DNA from: Nitrospirota bacterium
GTDB taxonomy: Bacteria; Nitrospirota; Nitrospiria; Nitrospirales; Nitrospiraceae
Direction of reading: 5' to 3'
Assembly: GCA_016219645.1 (NCBI GenBank)
Contig: JACRLR010000007.1
Coordinates: 248,001-312,000 of the forward strand
DNA length: 64,000 nt
A model generated the notes under the pieces. That model worked only from the letters and a program-made list of their open reading frames with translations, searched no databases and was not told where the DNA came from. Shown in pieces: positions 25,112-34,674 of this stretch. How positions within the stretch are numbered: the stretch's first letter is position 1; every line of letters starts with the position of its first letter. The position numbers and the translations under genes were made by a program.

Positions 25112-27310
25112 ATGTCAGACTTGCCGTTCGATCAACTCGTCCAGGGCCACCACTGGGATCCACTCGCAATACTTGGTGTTCATCCGATGGCCCAGGGCAG
25201 TTCCCCTACTGTAGCCATTCGATGTTTCTTGCCGGAGGCCAAGAACGTCGCTCTACTCCTCGGTGAGCAAGATCGACAGCCCATTCCCATGAACCGCCTG
25301 CATGAAGCAGGGCTGTTCGAAGTGATCGTTCCCGGTCCACTCGGAACCAGCCCCTATCGGCTCCGCATCATGGACCATGAAGGACAGGTCTCGGAGCGGC
25401 ACGATCCCTATGGATTTCTTCCCCTCCTCACCGACTTTGAGCTGCATCTCTTCGCCGAGGGCACCTTCTTCAAAGCCTATGAAACCATGGGTGCCCATCT
25501 CCGAACAGTTCAGGGTATCGTGGGAATCCATTTTGTCGTCTGGGCACCAAACGCTAAACGCGTCAGTGTTGTGGGGGACTTCAATCAATGGGACGGCCGT
25601 CGCCATCCCATGACAAACCGCGGATCAACCGGTCTCTGGGAACTTTTCATTCCAGACCTCGCAGACAACACTCTGTATAAATATGAAATTCTGCCGCACC
25701 ATCAAGGGACGCTGCTCCTGAAAGCCGACCCCTATGCAATCGCATCGGAGCTGCGCCCCAAAACTGCCTCGATCGCTCGAACACTCTCTCGATACCAATG
25801 GAAGGACCAGTCCTGGATGATGGCTCGGGCACAGCAAGACCCGCTCGCTAGACCTGTTTCAATTTACGAGGTCCATCTCGGCTCCTGGATGCGTATTCCC
25901 GAGGAAGGGAATCGCTGGCTGACCTATTCCGAACTTGCGAGAAAGCTCATCCCATACGTGAAGTATATGGGCTATACCCATGTTGAACTTATGCCGATTA
26001 CCGAGCATCCATTCGACGGATCCTGGGGCTACCAGACCACCGGCTATTTTTCCGTCACCAGTCGGTACGGATCTCCCGAAGACTTCATGGCCTTCGTCGA
26101 CACGGCACACCAAGCCGGAGTCGGTGTGCTGATGGACTGGACTCCCGCCCACTTTCCGGACGACCCTCATGGGCTTGACCAATTTGACGGCACACACCTC
26201 TACGACCATGCCGATCCACGGCTCGGCTATCATCCCGACTGGCATAGCCGTATTTTCAACTACGATCGCGTCGAGGTGCGGAACTTCCTGCTGAACAGCG
26301 CGCTCTTTTGGCTGGATCGATACCATATCGACGGCTTGCGCGTGGATGCCGTTGCCTCGATGCTCTATCTCGATTACGGACGGAAGGAGGGAGAGTGGAT
26401 TCCCAATCAGTTCGGGGGGCACGAAAACATCGGAGCTGTCACACTGCTGAAAGATTTGAATGTCCTGGTCCACCGTGACTTCCCCGGCGCCATGACCATC
26501 GCCGAGGAATCCACACACTGGCCGGGAGTCTCACGACCCACCTATACCGGAGGACTGGGCTTCACCTTTAAGTGGAATATGGGCTGGATGCACGACATGC
26601 TGGGATACTTCGGCCACGATCCCGTCCACCGCCCCTTTCACCAGAATCAAATTACGTTCGGACTCCTCTACGCCTTCAATGAAAACTTCGTCCTGGTGCT
26701 TTCGCACGATGAAGTGGTCCACGGAAAGCGATCGCTGCTCAATAAAATGCCCGGTGATGACTGGCAACGCTTTGCCAATCTGCGCGCCCTCTATGGTTTC
26801 ATGAATGGGCATCCCGGGAAGAAGATGCTGTTCATGGGAGGAGAATTCGGGCAGTGGTGTGAATGGAACCACGACACAAGCCTGGAATGGCACCTCTGCG
26901 AATTCGAGCGGCATGTGGGGCTCCAGCGGTTCGTGCGAGACCTCAACTTACTCTACCGCCAAGAACCGGCCCTACACGAAATCGATCACGACTGGACCGG
27001 TTTCCAGTGGGTCGACTTCCACGATGCGATCCATTCCGTGATCGCCTTCATCAGAAGAGCCAAGGATCAGGATAATCATATTCTGTGTGTGTGTAATTTC
27101 ACCCCTGTTCCGCGTTATGACTATCGAATCGGCGTGCCAAGCGAAGGCTACTACCGCGAACTGTTGAACAGCGATGCCTCGGTCTACGGGGGAAGCAACA
27201 TGGGGAATTTTGGGGGCCTACACACGAACGCGGTCCCCTTCCACGGCATGCCCCATTCCCTTGCGGTCACACTTCCACCTCTGTCGGTGTTGTTCCTCAA
27301 ACGAACCTGA
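25112..27310 (+). CDS. glgB: 1,4-alpha-glucan branching enzyme
   Basis: 732 aa, full length for GlgB. It transfers alpha-1,4-glucan segments to form alpha-1,6 branches in glycogen. The N-terminal CBM48 region (GIHFVVWAPNAKRVSVVGDFN) precedes the GH13 barrel. Catalytic motifs: DGLRVDAVASML (nucleophile Asp), TIAEESTHWPGV (acid/base Glu) and VLSHDEVVHGK (transition-state Asp). A GAGGA ribosome site lies about 13 nt before the ATG. No other glycogen genes are adjacent. It ends four bases before a palindromic repeat element. Confidence 0.97.
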   Translation: MSDLPFDQLVQGHHWDPLAILGVHPMAQGSSPTVAIRCFLPEAKNVALLLGEQDRQPIPMNRLHEAGLFEVIVPGPLGTSPYRLRIMDHEGQVSERHDPYGFLPLLTDFELHLFAEGTFFKAYETMGAHLRTVQGIVGIHFVVWAPNAKRVSVVGDFNQWDGRRHPMTNRGSTGLWELFIPDLADNTLYKYEILPHHQGTLLLKADPYAIASELRPKTASIARTLSRYQWKDQSWMMARAQQDPLARPVSIYEVHLGSWMRIPEEGNRWLTYSELARKLIPYVKYMGYTHVELMPITEHPFDGSWGYQTTGYFSVTSRYGSPEDFMAFVDTAHQAGVGVLMDWTPAHFPDDPHGLDQFDGTHLYDHADPRLGYHPDWHSRIFNYDRVEVRNFLLNSALFWLDRYHIDGLRVDAVASMLYLDYGRKEGEWIPNQFGGHENIGAVTLLKDLNVLVHRDFPGAMTIAEESTHWPGVSRPTYTGGLGFTFKWNMGWMHDMLGYFGHDPVHRPFHQNQITFGLLYAFNENFVLVLSHDEVVHGKRSLLNKMPGDDWQRFANLRALYGFMNGHPGKKMLFMGGEFGQWCEWNHDTSLEWHLCEFERHVGLQRFVRDLNLLYRQEPALHEIDHDWTGFQWVDFHDAIHSVIAFIRRAKDQDNHILCVCNFTPVPRYDYRIGVPSEGYYRELLNSDASVYGGSNMGNFGGLHTNAVPFHGMPHSLAVTLPPLSVLFLKRT

Positions 27311-27313
27311 TGT

Positions 27314-27440
27314 GGCAGGATGCTCAAAAATGCCGTCCAGCAAGGCCGCAGCGAGTGAAGAACCGAGGCGTACCCTCTGGGTACGTTGAGGATCTGAACG
27401 ATGCGAGAACGATGCTGGCGGCGTTTTTCAGCATCCTGCC
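27314..27440. repeat. 127-bp palindromic repeat element downstream of glgB
   Basis: Ends are GGCAGGATGCT and its inverse AGCATCCTGCC. Pairing continues with AAAAATGCCG against CGGCGTTTTT and includes an inner hairpin around TACCCTCTGGGTA. It has the form of a non-coding MITE or REP-type dispersed repeat and can double as a transcription stop for glgB. Confidence 0.7.
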
Positions 27441-27449
27441 AGGAGGGAA

Positions 27450-28016
27450 TTACCAGGTCCGGAAAGGCCCACTATCGAGATGGATGAACTTGGCACGCTG
27501 GTACACCCCCACGCCGCCATATTGCAACTTCAATGCGGCATCGCGCATCTCCCGTATCTTGATACCGGGAATATAGAAGTCGAGCGCTTGTCCCTGGACA
27601 TGCAGACTATGCTGCGCGACTCGCCGGCTCCGCTTCACGAGCTGGGCATTGTACTCGGGTGACCGATAGGCGGAAATCACGTGGATCTCGCCCCCGCTGT
27701 CGACCGCCTTCTGCACAAGATTGACATGTTCCAACATGCGCACATCGATGGCGGCCACTTCTCCAGTGTGATGACAACGCAGAATATGATTCACCTCATC
27801 CAGCGCGGTGAGGTCATAATTGCCTTCGTAATCACGATACTGGACTTGTAGTCGTTCGTTCGTGTGGATGTTGAAGAAGGTCAATTCGCCGTCAGGGAGT
27901 CTGCGTGCATGCGCCACCGATGGGCAGAGCAGCCTGCCACCGAGCAACAGAAGCCCGACAACAGATGTTTTCAGGAGAGATCTGCGGGTCCAAGCCCAGG
28001 AATCTTGATGCTGCAA
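27450..28016 (-). CDS. DUF882 / YcbK-type M15 peptidase, Tat-exported
   Basis: 188 aa with a TTG start (GGAG 8 nt upstream). The N-terminus carries twin arginines (WTRRSLLKTS) and a hydrophobic stretch ending VAHA|RR, so Tat export is predicted. The domain has the DUF882 order: ELTFFNIHTNERL, then ISAYRSPEYNAQL, SLHVQGQALDFYI (His and Asp zinc ligands) and KFIHLDSGPFRTW (third His). Members are related to D-Ala-D-Ala carboxypeptidases and are thought to act on peptidoglycan in the periplasm. A stand-alone gene. Confidence 0.92.
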   Translation of the reverse strand: MQHQDSWAWTRRSLLKTSVVGLLLLGGRLLCPSVAHARRLPDGELTFFNIHTNERLQVQYRDYEGNYDLTALDEVNHILRCHHTGEVAAIDVRMLEHVNLVQKAVDSGGEIHVISAYRSPEYNAQLVKRSRRVAQHSLHVQGQALDFYIPGIKIREMRDAALKLQYGGVGVYQRAKFIHLDSGPFRTW

Positions 28017-28248
28017 AGGACCGCTCCGGGAGGAAGTGCACTGCAGCCGTCAGAAAAGCTGGCGCACTTGTATCAAACCGCGCCAGGTCAGTCAAGATTC
28101 AAGTGCAGAGGTAACAATTTTGAACAGTCACGCGATCACATTTCTTTAAGAATGAACTGAAAGGTTCTGCTTCTTGACGACATGACAAGGATAGGTCATA
28201 TCACCCTGGCCATGCCGGCCTGGTGCAACATGTTACGATGGAGGCCCT

Positions 28249-30333
28249 ATGTATGCACGGTCGATTCACTCCGGTCACGCCCTCATAAGACGTGTGATCC
28301 TCGTGTCAATCCTGCTGTCTCCCTGGCCTGTTCTGGCGGAGGAGGGGGCTGTCGTTCCCCTTTCCAGGATTTCCCTCTATTCCAGCGGTGTCGGATACTT
28401 TCAGCATGAGGGGACGGTGAATGATCGTACGCGGCTCGATCTGCGCCTGCACACGAGCCAGATCAACGACATGCTGAAAAGTCTGGTCGTGCAGGACTTC
28501 GGCGGTGGCAAGGTCTCTTCAATCACCTATGGGTCGCGCGATCCCGTGACGAAGACACTGGGCGGTTTCGGTATCAACCTGAACGGGAATCCCACTCTCG
28601 GGCAGATCCTGATGCAGGTTCGGGGAGAGCCGGTTGAAGTCACCGCGCCCAATCCCATCGCTGGGACGCTACTGGGCGTTGAGAAGAAAACGGAATTCAT
28701 TGGAGAGGGCTCGCAGCAGCGTATGGTGGAACAGGACTATGTCTCGCTCCTAACGGAAGATGGGATTCGTACGCTCTCGCTGGCGAACGTGCAACGCATC
28801 AAGCTCACGAATGCAGCCTTGAACGGTGAACTCCAGCAGGCGCTGGCAGCCCTCGCGACGAATCACGATGCCCAGAAAAAGACGGTCTCAATTACCTTCG
28901 ACGGCACTGGGAACCGCCAAGCCCGTATCGCGTATCTGACGGAAACGCCGGTCTGGAAGACCACCTACCGGCTCGTCCTGGATGAAGACAAGGCGCCCTA
29001 TCTGCAAGGCTGGGCCATTGTGGAGAATCAGACTCCGCAGGACTGGCGTAACGTGACCCTCTCACTTGTGTCTGGACGACCCATTTCCTTCGCCATGGAC
29101 CTGTACCAACCCCTCTACAATCCCCGTCCAATCGTCCAGCCTGAGCTCTATGCCAATCTCAAACCCCAGACCTACGGCGATGCGATGGACGAGCTCAGAC
29201 CGATGGCGGCTGCTCCTCCAGCCAAGAGCGAGATGAAAAAGGATCGCTTGCTCGGCAAGTTGGCCCAAGGTCTTACCGCTGGTCGTGCCAATGCCCCTGC
29301 CGCAGCTGCCGTCGCTTCCGAAATGGAAATGAGCAGCTTGGATGAAGGCGTCACTTCTATGGCCATGGCCGAAGACAAGGGCGAGTTGTTCGAATATCGG
29401 ATCGACCAACCTGTTACCCTGGCCAAACACCAGAGCGCGCTGTTGCCCATCATCGGCCAGACGCTCCAGGGGCAGAAAGTCTCGCTGTACAACCAGAGCG
29501 TCAACGCGAAACATCCGCTGAACGGCTATCGGCTCAAGAACACCTCGTCACTCCATCTCATGCAAGGGCCGATCACGCTGTTCGACAGCGGCGCCTATGC
29601 GGGCGATGCGCGTATCGAAGATCTTCCTCCTGGACAAGACCGCCTCATCAGTTATGCGCTCGACCTCAAGACCGAAGTCGAGCCGACATTCCAGGGAGGC
29701 ACACAGGAACTCGCGACGGTCTCACTCAAGAAGGGCACGATGCTCATCTCACGGCGTCTGGTCGAAGACCGGACCTATCTCGTAAAGAACCGCGACGCCA
29801 AGGCCAGGACCGTCCTGATCGAACAACCCTATCGCGCAGACTGGAAACTGGCCGAACCGAAAGAGCCGACCGAACGGACCAGAGACATGTATCGATTCAG
29901 CGTCGCCGTCGATGCGGGGAAGAGCGCGGCGATCCGCGTCAAGGAAACGCTGCCCCTTCAGGAATCGATCCTCTTGATGGAGAGCGGCCTCGACCAGATC
30001 CTTCACTACCAGCAGGCCAAGGAAGTCAGCCCAAGAGTGAAAGAAGCACTACAACGCGTAGTGCAGTTGCGCAGCAAGCTGGACGACGCGCGCGCCCAGC
30101 GAATTCGCCTCGACCAACGGACTGCTGAGATTACGGCGGAGCATGCCCGCATCCGCGAAAACATGCAGCGGCTCCAGCAGAACTCCGATCTCTACAATCG
30201 CTATGTCAAGAAATTGGATCAACAGGAGACAGAGTTGGAAACCCTGCGCAAGGAGATCGAGCGATTCAAGAACATGGAAGAAGAGCAACGGCGGGAGCTG
30301 CAGAACTACGTCATGAATCTGGACCTGGCATAA
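28249..30333 (+). CDS. Secreted DUF4139-family protein
   Basis: 694 aa. Signal peptide (VILVSILLSPWPVLA|EEG) and GGAGG before the ATG. The N-terminal part (ISLYSSGVGYFQHEGTV) and the following beta-rich region match DUF4139/MuiA-type proteins, including the typical TETPVWKTTYRLVLDEDKA and DWRNVTLSLVSGRPISF segments. The last 110 residues form a coiled coil (KLDDARAQRIRLDQRTAEI onward). The molecular role of the family is not established. Convergent with the DsbA-like gene. Confidence 0.85.
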   Translation: MYARSIHSGHALIRRVILVSILLSPWPVLAEEGAVVPLSRISLYSSGVGYFQHEGTVNDRTRLDLRLHTSQINDMLKSLVVQDFGGGKVSSITYGSRDPVTKTLGGFGINLNGNPTLGQILMQVRGEPVEVTAPNPIAGTLLGVEKKTEFIGEGSQQRMVEQDYVSLLTEDGIRTLSLANVQRIKLTNAALNGELQQALAALATNHDAQKKTVSITFDGTGNRQARIAYLTETPVWKTTYRLVLDEDKAPYLQGWAIVENQTPQDWRNVTLSLVSGRPISFAMDLYQPLYNPRPIVQPELYANLKPQTYGDAMDELRPMAAAPPAKSEMKKDRLLGKLAQGLTAGRANAPAAAAVASEMEMSSLDEGVTSMAMAEDKGELFEYRIDQPVTLAKHQSALLPIIGQTLQGQKVSLYNQSVNAKHPLNGYRLKNTSSLHLMQGPITLFDSGAYAGDARIEDLPPGQDRLISYALDLKTEVEPTFQGGTQELATVSLKKGTMLISRRLVEDRTYLVKNRDAKARTVLIEQPYRADWKLAEPKEPTERTRDMYRFSVAVDAGKSAAIRVKETLPLQESILLMESGLDQILHYQQAKEVSPRVKEALQRVVQLRSKLDDARAQRIRLDQRTAEITAEHARIRENMQRLQQNSDLYNRYVKKLDQQETELETLRKEIERFKNMEEEQRRELQNYVMNLDLA

Positions 30334-30342
30334 CCCGAAGCA

Positions 30343-30410
30343 GGTTAAGGTTGAGGCTAAGGTCGAGCACGTATCAGCTTTTACGCTCGGCCTCAACCGC
30401 GACCTGACGG
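30343..30410. repeat. 6-bp-period repeat hairpin (array C2)
   Basis: GGTTAA, GGTTGA, GGCTAA, GGTCGA on the left and TCGGCC, TCAACC, GCGACC, TGACGG on the right. It fills the whole gap between two convergent genes, so it may serve as a two-way terminator. Confidence 0.65.
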
Positions 30411-30411
30411 T

Positions 30412-30993
30412 TCATTCACCTTGAAAGAAGCGCCGTACCTCCTCCTCCGGTACGCAGCCGACGAGGAGCTCACCCTCTGGTGAGACCATGAGGGGAACCC
30501 CGGCCTGGCCGGTTCTGTGCCAGGCCGATTCCCACGCTTGACCGATTTGGCGACTTTCGTCATCGATCGCGCCGACGTTCTCCGTCGACGCTCCTGTCTG
30601 CTCGGCCAATTGTTTGAGGACCACCGGATCAGAAATGTCCTTACCCTCACACCAGAAGGCCCGATAGGTCTCCCGCACAAACGCCATGCCCTGCGCTCGA
30701 TCACGACGCAGGAGTGCCGCCGCCTGTTCAATCGCCGGTTTGGTATTCGGCTTACCGGGAGGGAGCGCAATGGGCAGACCCGGCGCCAGTCGCTGTACGA
30801 CCGTCACCTCGTGGCGCAGTTCAGCGCCCAACATGCCCTGCCAAGGTTTCATGGGACGAGGAAGTTGTGGCGCATGCTGGACACCCCGCCATTCACAGCG
30901 GCTGATCAAGCTTAGTTCGTGAAGCCGCTCGTGTAGCGCGTAACAGAAGGGACAATTGAAGTCGCTATAAAGAAGGTTTAGCTTTTCAGTCAC
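30412..30993 (-). CDS. DsbA-family (2-hydroxychromene isomerase-like) oxidoreductase
   Basis: 193 aa from a GTG start at 30993, chosen for the GGAGAGGAG purine stretch upstream; the longer frame adds 66 residues without family character. LLYSDFNCPFCYALHERL carries the CPFC redox pair of the DsbA/FrnE thioredoxin fold. The helical insert and the C-terminal GVPLMVSPEGELLVGCVPEEEV (cis-Pro loop) fit. There is no signal peptide, so it should act in the cytoplasm, as FrnE-type proteins do. Confidence 0.85.
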   Translation of the reverse strand: MTEKLNLLYSDFNCPFCYALHERLHELSLISRCEWRGVQHAPQLPRPMKPWQGMLGAELRHEVTVVQRLAPGLPIALPPGKPNTKPAIEQAAALLRRDRAQGMAFVRETYRAFWCEGKDISDPVVLKQLAEQTGASTENVGAIDDESRQIGQAWESAWHRTGQAGVPLMVSPEGELLVGCVPEEEVRRFFQGE

Positions 30994-31262
30994 GTTGTGC
31001 ACTCCTCTCCAAACCCTGCCGAGTCTTCGCTTCTCTGCATCGTAACTCTTTAGGTGTTCAGGCTGAAGGCCGAAGGGTATGGTCACACAAGCAGCCCTAC
31101 CCCTCAAAGCCTTCGGTCTAGCTACCTGAGTATTTACGACAGATCGATATGGTACCGACGCGGCCGGGCAAAATCCAGCGTGAACCTTCATGCGCTACCA
31201 GAGTTCCTTCAACTGGGTCACACATCGAGAGATCCAGAGCTTCAGCACACACTCGCAGGAAC

Positions 31263-33206
31263 TTAAGAAGTTTGGGAGGCAGGCACTGCAAGCAATCGTT
31301 CAAGTTTTTCGCGGAGAGCTGGGACGGTCAAGGGTTTCGTGACGACATCGTCCATTCCTGCCTGTCGGCACTTTGCTGCATCTTCCGGCGATGCATGCCC
31401 GGTGAGGGCAATAATGGGCAGATGCCTGGTCGTGCTCTGTTCGCGACGTCTGACCTCCTGCGTCGCTTCATAGCCGTTCATTTCCGGCATCTCGCAATCC
31501 ATGAGGACGGCATCGTAGATCGCATGGGCGATCGACTCCACGGCCTCCCGCCCGTTCCGCGCCACCTCGACCTGACAGCCAAGTTTCTGCAAAAATTTAC
31601 AGGCCACAACCTGATTGATCTCATTGTCGTCTACGACCAGAATCCGGAGCGCGGTGGTGCGGTCGGTCATCGATGGAGTGGATGCCTTGCCGACATGAGC
31701 AGACGTCTCACGCTGAATCGCGGGCAACAGGCTGGTGGTATACGAAAAGGCACTGCCCTCGCCCGGTTTACTCTCCACCATCATCGCTCCACCCATAAGC
31801 TCGACCAATTGGCAGCAGATCATCAAACCGAGCCCTGTCCCTCCATATCGCCTGGCCGTCGATGCTTCTGCCTGAGCATAGGCTCCGAATAATCGCGCCT
31901 GCTGGTCTGCCGTAATCCCGATGCCTGTGTCCTTGATCGTCCAGTAGAGCACGATGGCGTCGGAATTCTTCTGATTGCATGGCATCAGCCTCACAGAGAC
32001 AAGCACCCCGCCCTGCTCGGTAAACTTGACCGCATTCCCGACCAGATTGAACAGGACTTGCCGGAGACGAATCGGATCGCCGCGCAATACAGCCGGAATA
32101 TCCGGCGCCAGTTGAACCCGAACGGCCAACCCTTTCTTCTTTGCCACTTCCGACGTCAACGTGATGACGTCCTCAATGAGAGGGCGGATTTCGACGTCGG
32201 CGACTTCCAAAGTCATCTTCCCTGCTTCGATCTTCGAGAAGTCGAGAATGTCGTTGACGAGAACTAAGAGCGACTCTGCCGACCGGTGCATGGTCTCCAG
32301 TAACTGCCGCTGCTGATCGGTGAGAGACGTATCTTGAAGGAGTTGGGTACAGCCTAACACGCCGTTCATCGGTGTGCGCAATTCGTGACTCATCGTGGCC
32401 AGAAAGATCGCCTTCGCGCGCGCCGACTCTTCTGCTGCTTCTTTCGCCCGGCGCAATGCCACATCTGCCGTGATATCCGTTCCATAAACTCGAACCTGCT
32501 TCGAGCTCCCTAAAGGGAAAAAAGACCAGGCGAGCACACGGTCTTCCACGCGGTGTTCTAATCGAACGGTGGGCTCTTGCGAAGCGAGGCAGTGATTCAA
32601 TACATCCGGCAAGTTCGGGGGAAGTACGGCTTCCACTCGCCCCTGAATGGAGGTCCCGTAATTGAGGAGTTCCACCATCGCAGTATTGGCGTAGAGCATG
32701 ACGCCGTCTTCGTCAAACTCCACAATAGGATTCGGCGCATCTTCCGCGAGCCTGGCCACCCGTTGAATGTTTCGCTCCGTTTCCCGCTCCAGCGTGAGAT
32801 CCCGACAGACGACAATGGCCCCGACAGGCTCCGGGCCTCGACCCCTAGGCCAGAATGTCGCGGCAATTTCAATTCCGATCCCATTGGCTCGGTTCCACTG
32901 ATGGGACGATACCATCGTAACTTCACCAGTCCCTATGGTGTGTTCCAACGGACAACCGCGATAGCCTGCTTCCGCTGAAGCAAGACAGCCCACCACATCG
33001 TGAAACCGTGCGCCCACGACATCCTGATGACGACCTACAAGCTGCTGCGCCACGGGGTTGAGAGACAAAATCCGGCCATCCCGACCCGTCACAAACATCG
33101 CTTCGCCGGATGATTCGAAAATGAGAGACGTGTCCTCACGAGTGGGCAACCAGTAGAGGCTCCCTTGGGGAACAGGATCAGGGGTCTGGCCCTGTGACCG
33201 GCTCAT
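31263..33206 (-). CDS. Hybrid sensor histidine kinase (PAS-PAS-HisKA-HATPase-REC)
   Basis: 647 aa, no membrane helices. Two PAS domains (about 25-125 and 145-255), HisKA with phospho-acceptor MSHELRTPMNGVLG, a HATPase_c domain with N-box and G-boxes (DTGIGITADQQARLF; GTGLGLMICCQLVELMGG) and a C-terminal receiver whose phospho-Asp is in DAVLMDCEMPEMNG. A soluble sensor relaying signal through an internal receiver. Its ATG overlaps the stop of the HD-GYP-like gene by 4 bp, so the two are one unit. Confidence 0.95.
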   Translation of the reverse strand: MSRSQGQTPDPVPQGSLYWLPTREDTSLIFESSGEAMFVTGRDGRILSLNPVAQQLVGRHQDVVGARFHDVVGCLASAEAGYRGCPLEHTIGTGEVTMVSSHQWNRANGIGIEIAATFWPRGRGPEPVGAIVVCRDLTLERETERNIQRVARLAEDAPNPIVEFDEDGVMLYANTAMVELLNYGTSIQGRVEAVLPPNLPDVLNHCLASQEPTVRLEHRVEDRVLAWSFFPLGSSKQVRVYGTDITADVALRRAKEAAEESARAKAIFLATMSHELRTPMNGVLGCTQLLQDTSLTDQQRQLLETMHRSAESLLVLVNDILDFSKIEAGKMTLEVADVEIRPLIEDVITLTSEVAKKKGLAVRVQLAPDIPAVLRGDPIRLRQVLFNLVGNAVKFTEQGGVLVSVRLMPCNQKNSDAIVLYWTIKDTGIGITADQQARLFGAYAQAEASTARRYGGTGLGLMICCQLVELMGGAMMVESKPGEGSAFSYTTSLLPAIQRETSAHVGKASTPSMTDRTTALRILVVDDNEINQVVACKFLQKLGCQVEVARNGREAVESIAHAIYDAVLMDCEMPEMNGYEATQEVRRREQSTTRHLPIIALTGHASPEDAAKCRQAGMDDVVTKPLTVPALREKLERLLAVPASQTS

Positions 33207-34450
33207 GCTGCCACCTGCCGCAGAATCGTTTCGACATCGAGCCCTTCTCGAACCGCATCCCGCACATCACGAATCGCCCTTCCACCCTCTGGTTCATGGA
33301 TTAAATCCAAGGGGGTCGGGGGAAGACATCGATTCCCATACTGGTCTCTGCAGATATACAGAAGGGGGAGGTGGGCTTTCCCCGGTGTGATTGCGCCGAC
33401 GACGGCGAGTTCGCCGGAACTCAATCCGACCAGACTGTAGAGAGGATAGACTCCGATAACACGAATCAAGTAGGACACAATCTGCACAAGCCCCTCATCA
33501 GTTCGATAGCGCTGGTAGAGCTGTGTCAACACCTGATGCGAAGACATCGGCGTCAAACCTGTGTGTCCGGTAATCAGTTCATCATACTGATCAATGATCC
33601 CAACCACGCGGGTGAATGCATGATCTGTTGTCGACAGCCCTTCCCTCTCTCCGGCCTCCACGGTCAAATTATGATGTCCTTTCACAATGGCAAGAACGGC
33701 CTGGCCGAACGATCCGCCTTGTTCAAGTAGCGCGCCTCCTTGAGTCGTATGGCTATCGTACAAAGCCTTTTGAGCCGGGGCCAACGTGCCCGGACGCTTC
33801 ACAAGGTTCTGGGGTATGCGTGTCAGTCCGATATCGTGCAGCATGCCCCCGATCCCCAGTTGCTCCAACTGCTCACGGTTGTAGCCCAGGGCCTGCCCAA
33901 GCATCACGGACAGGGTACAGACGGTCAGCCCATGTTCATGGAGCGTTGGATCAGGCCGTCGCAATACCAACGCCGCATAACAGGCGGCCTGCCGCTCGAG
34001 CACGTCACCGATAATTTCATCGATGACCTGATATACGACTTCCTGTTGCAAGAACCCGGTCTTGCGCGCCTGCTCAAACAGGCCATTCAGACGCTGTACC
34101 CATTGGGCGCGACGCTGCGTGGCTTTTGCAAGGTTCTCAGCCAGCATGACCGCAGGGGGATGGGAAGATGGTACGGCCACAGAAGCCTGGGGTGTCACGG
34201 CTGGGGAGCTTTCGACAAGAACCGGCTCGAACGTCACTGCCCGAGTTGGTTCACGGTCTACAACATCCAGCCCCTGCTTGGTGTCGATCGTCACCTGAGT
34301 GATCCCGGCTCGCAGGAGCGCGTCGATTTCAGATTGATCCTTGATCTTGAACTTATGACGAAGAAACGGCGTGTGTAACCATGATCGGTCTACGCCGATC
34401 AGGTACATGCCGACCTTGAGCTGTTCGAGAGGAATGGTCCGTTGGGCCAC
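33203..34450 (-). CDS. HD-GYP-like domain protein with degenerate GYP motif
   Basis: 415 aa. The N-terminus (QLKVGMYLIGVDRSWLHTPF) matches the DUF3391 region common before HD-GYP domains. The HD site is present (HEHGLTV; MLHDIGLTRIP; DSHTTQGG; KGHHNL), but the region where HHERxDGxGYP is expected reads HHNLTVEAGEREGL. Cyclic-di-GMP phosphodiesterase activity is therefore uncertain. It may act as a c-di-GMP sensor or bind its kinase partner, encoded directly downstream with a 4-bp overlap. Confidence 0.85.
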   Translation of the reverse strand: MAQRTIPLEQLKVGMYLIGVDRSWLHTPFLRHKFKIKDQSEIDALLRAGITQVTIDTKQGLDVVDREPTRAVTFEPVLVESSPAVTPQASVAVPSSHPPAVMLAENLAKATQRRAQWVQRLNGLFEQARKTGFLQQEVVYQVIDEIIGDVLERQAACYAALVLRRPDPTLHEHGLTVCTLSVMLGQALGYNREQLEQLGIGGMLHDIGLTRIPQNLVKRPGTLAPAQKALYDSHTTQGGALLEQGGSFGQAVLAIVKGHHNLTVEAGEREGLSTTDHAFTRVVGIIDQYDELITGHTGLTPMSSHQVLTQLYQRYRTDEGLVQIVSYLIRVIGVYPLYSLVGLSSGELAVVGAITPGKAHLPLLYICRDQYGNRCLPPTPLDLIHEPEGGRAIRDVRDAVREGLDVETILRQVAA

Positions 34451-34674
34451 GGGTTAGATCCAATGGGTACGTAGTCCGTTCAGCCCTACTCTACCGGCAT
34501 GTTTGTGGTAATACTTTAATCGGTATCCCCAGGGTTAGAGCAGCTATGCTTCAGTCGTGCTCGTTGTGGTCGATTCTCACCGTCCCGTCACCAAATCCAC
34601 AAAGAAAGTCGGGTATCAATTTCCCGGTCAATGGTGCATAGCAATCTGCCCAATCAGTATGATATGTCGAGCCC

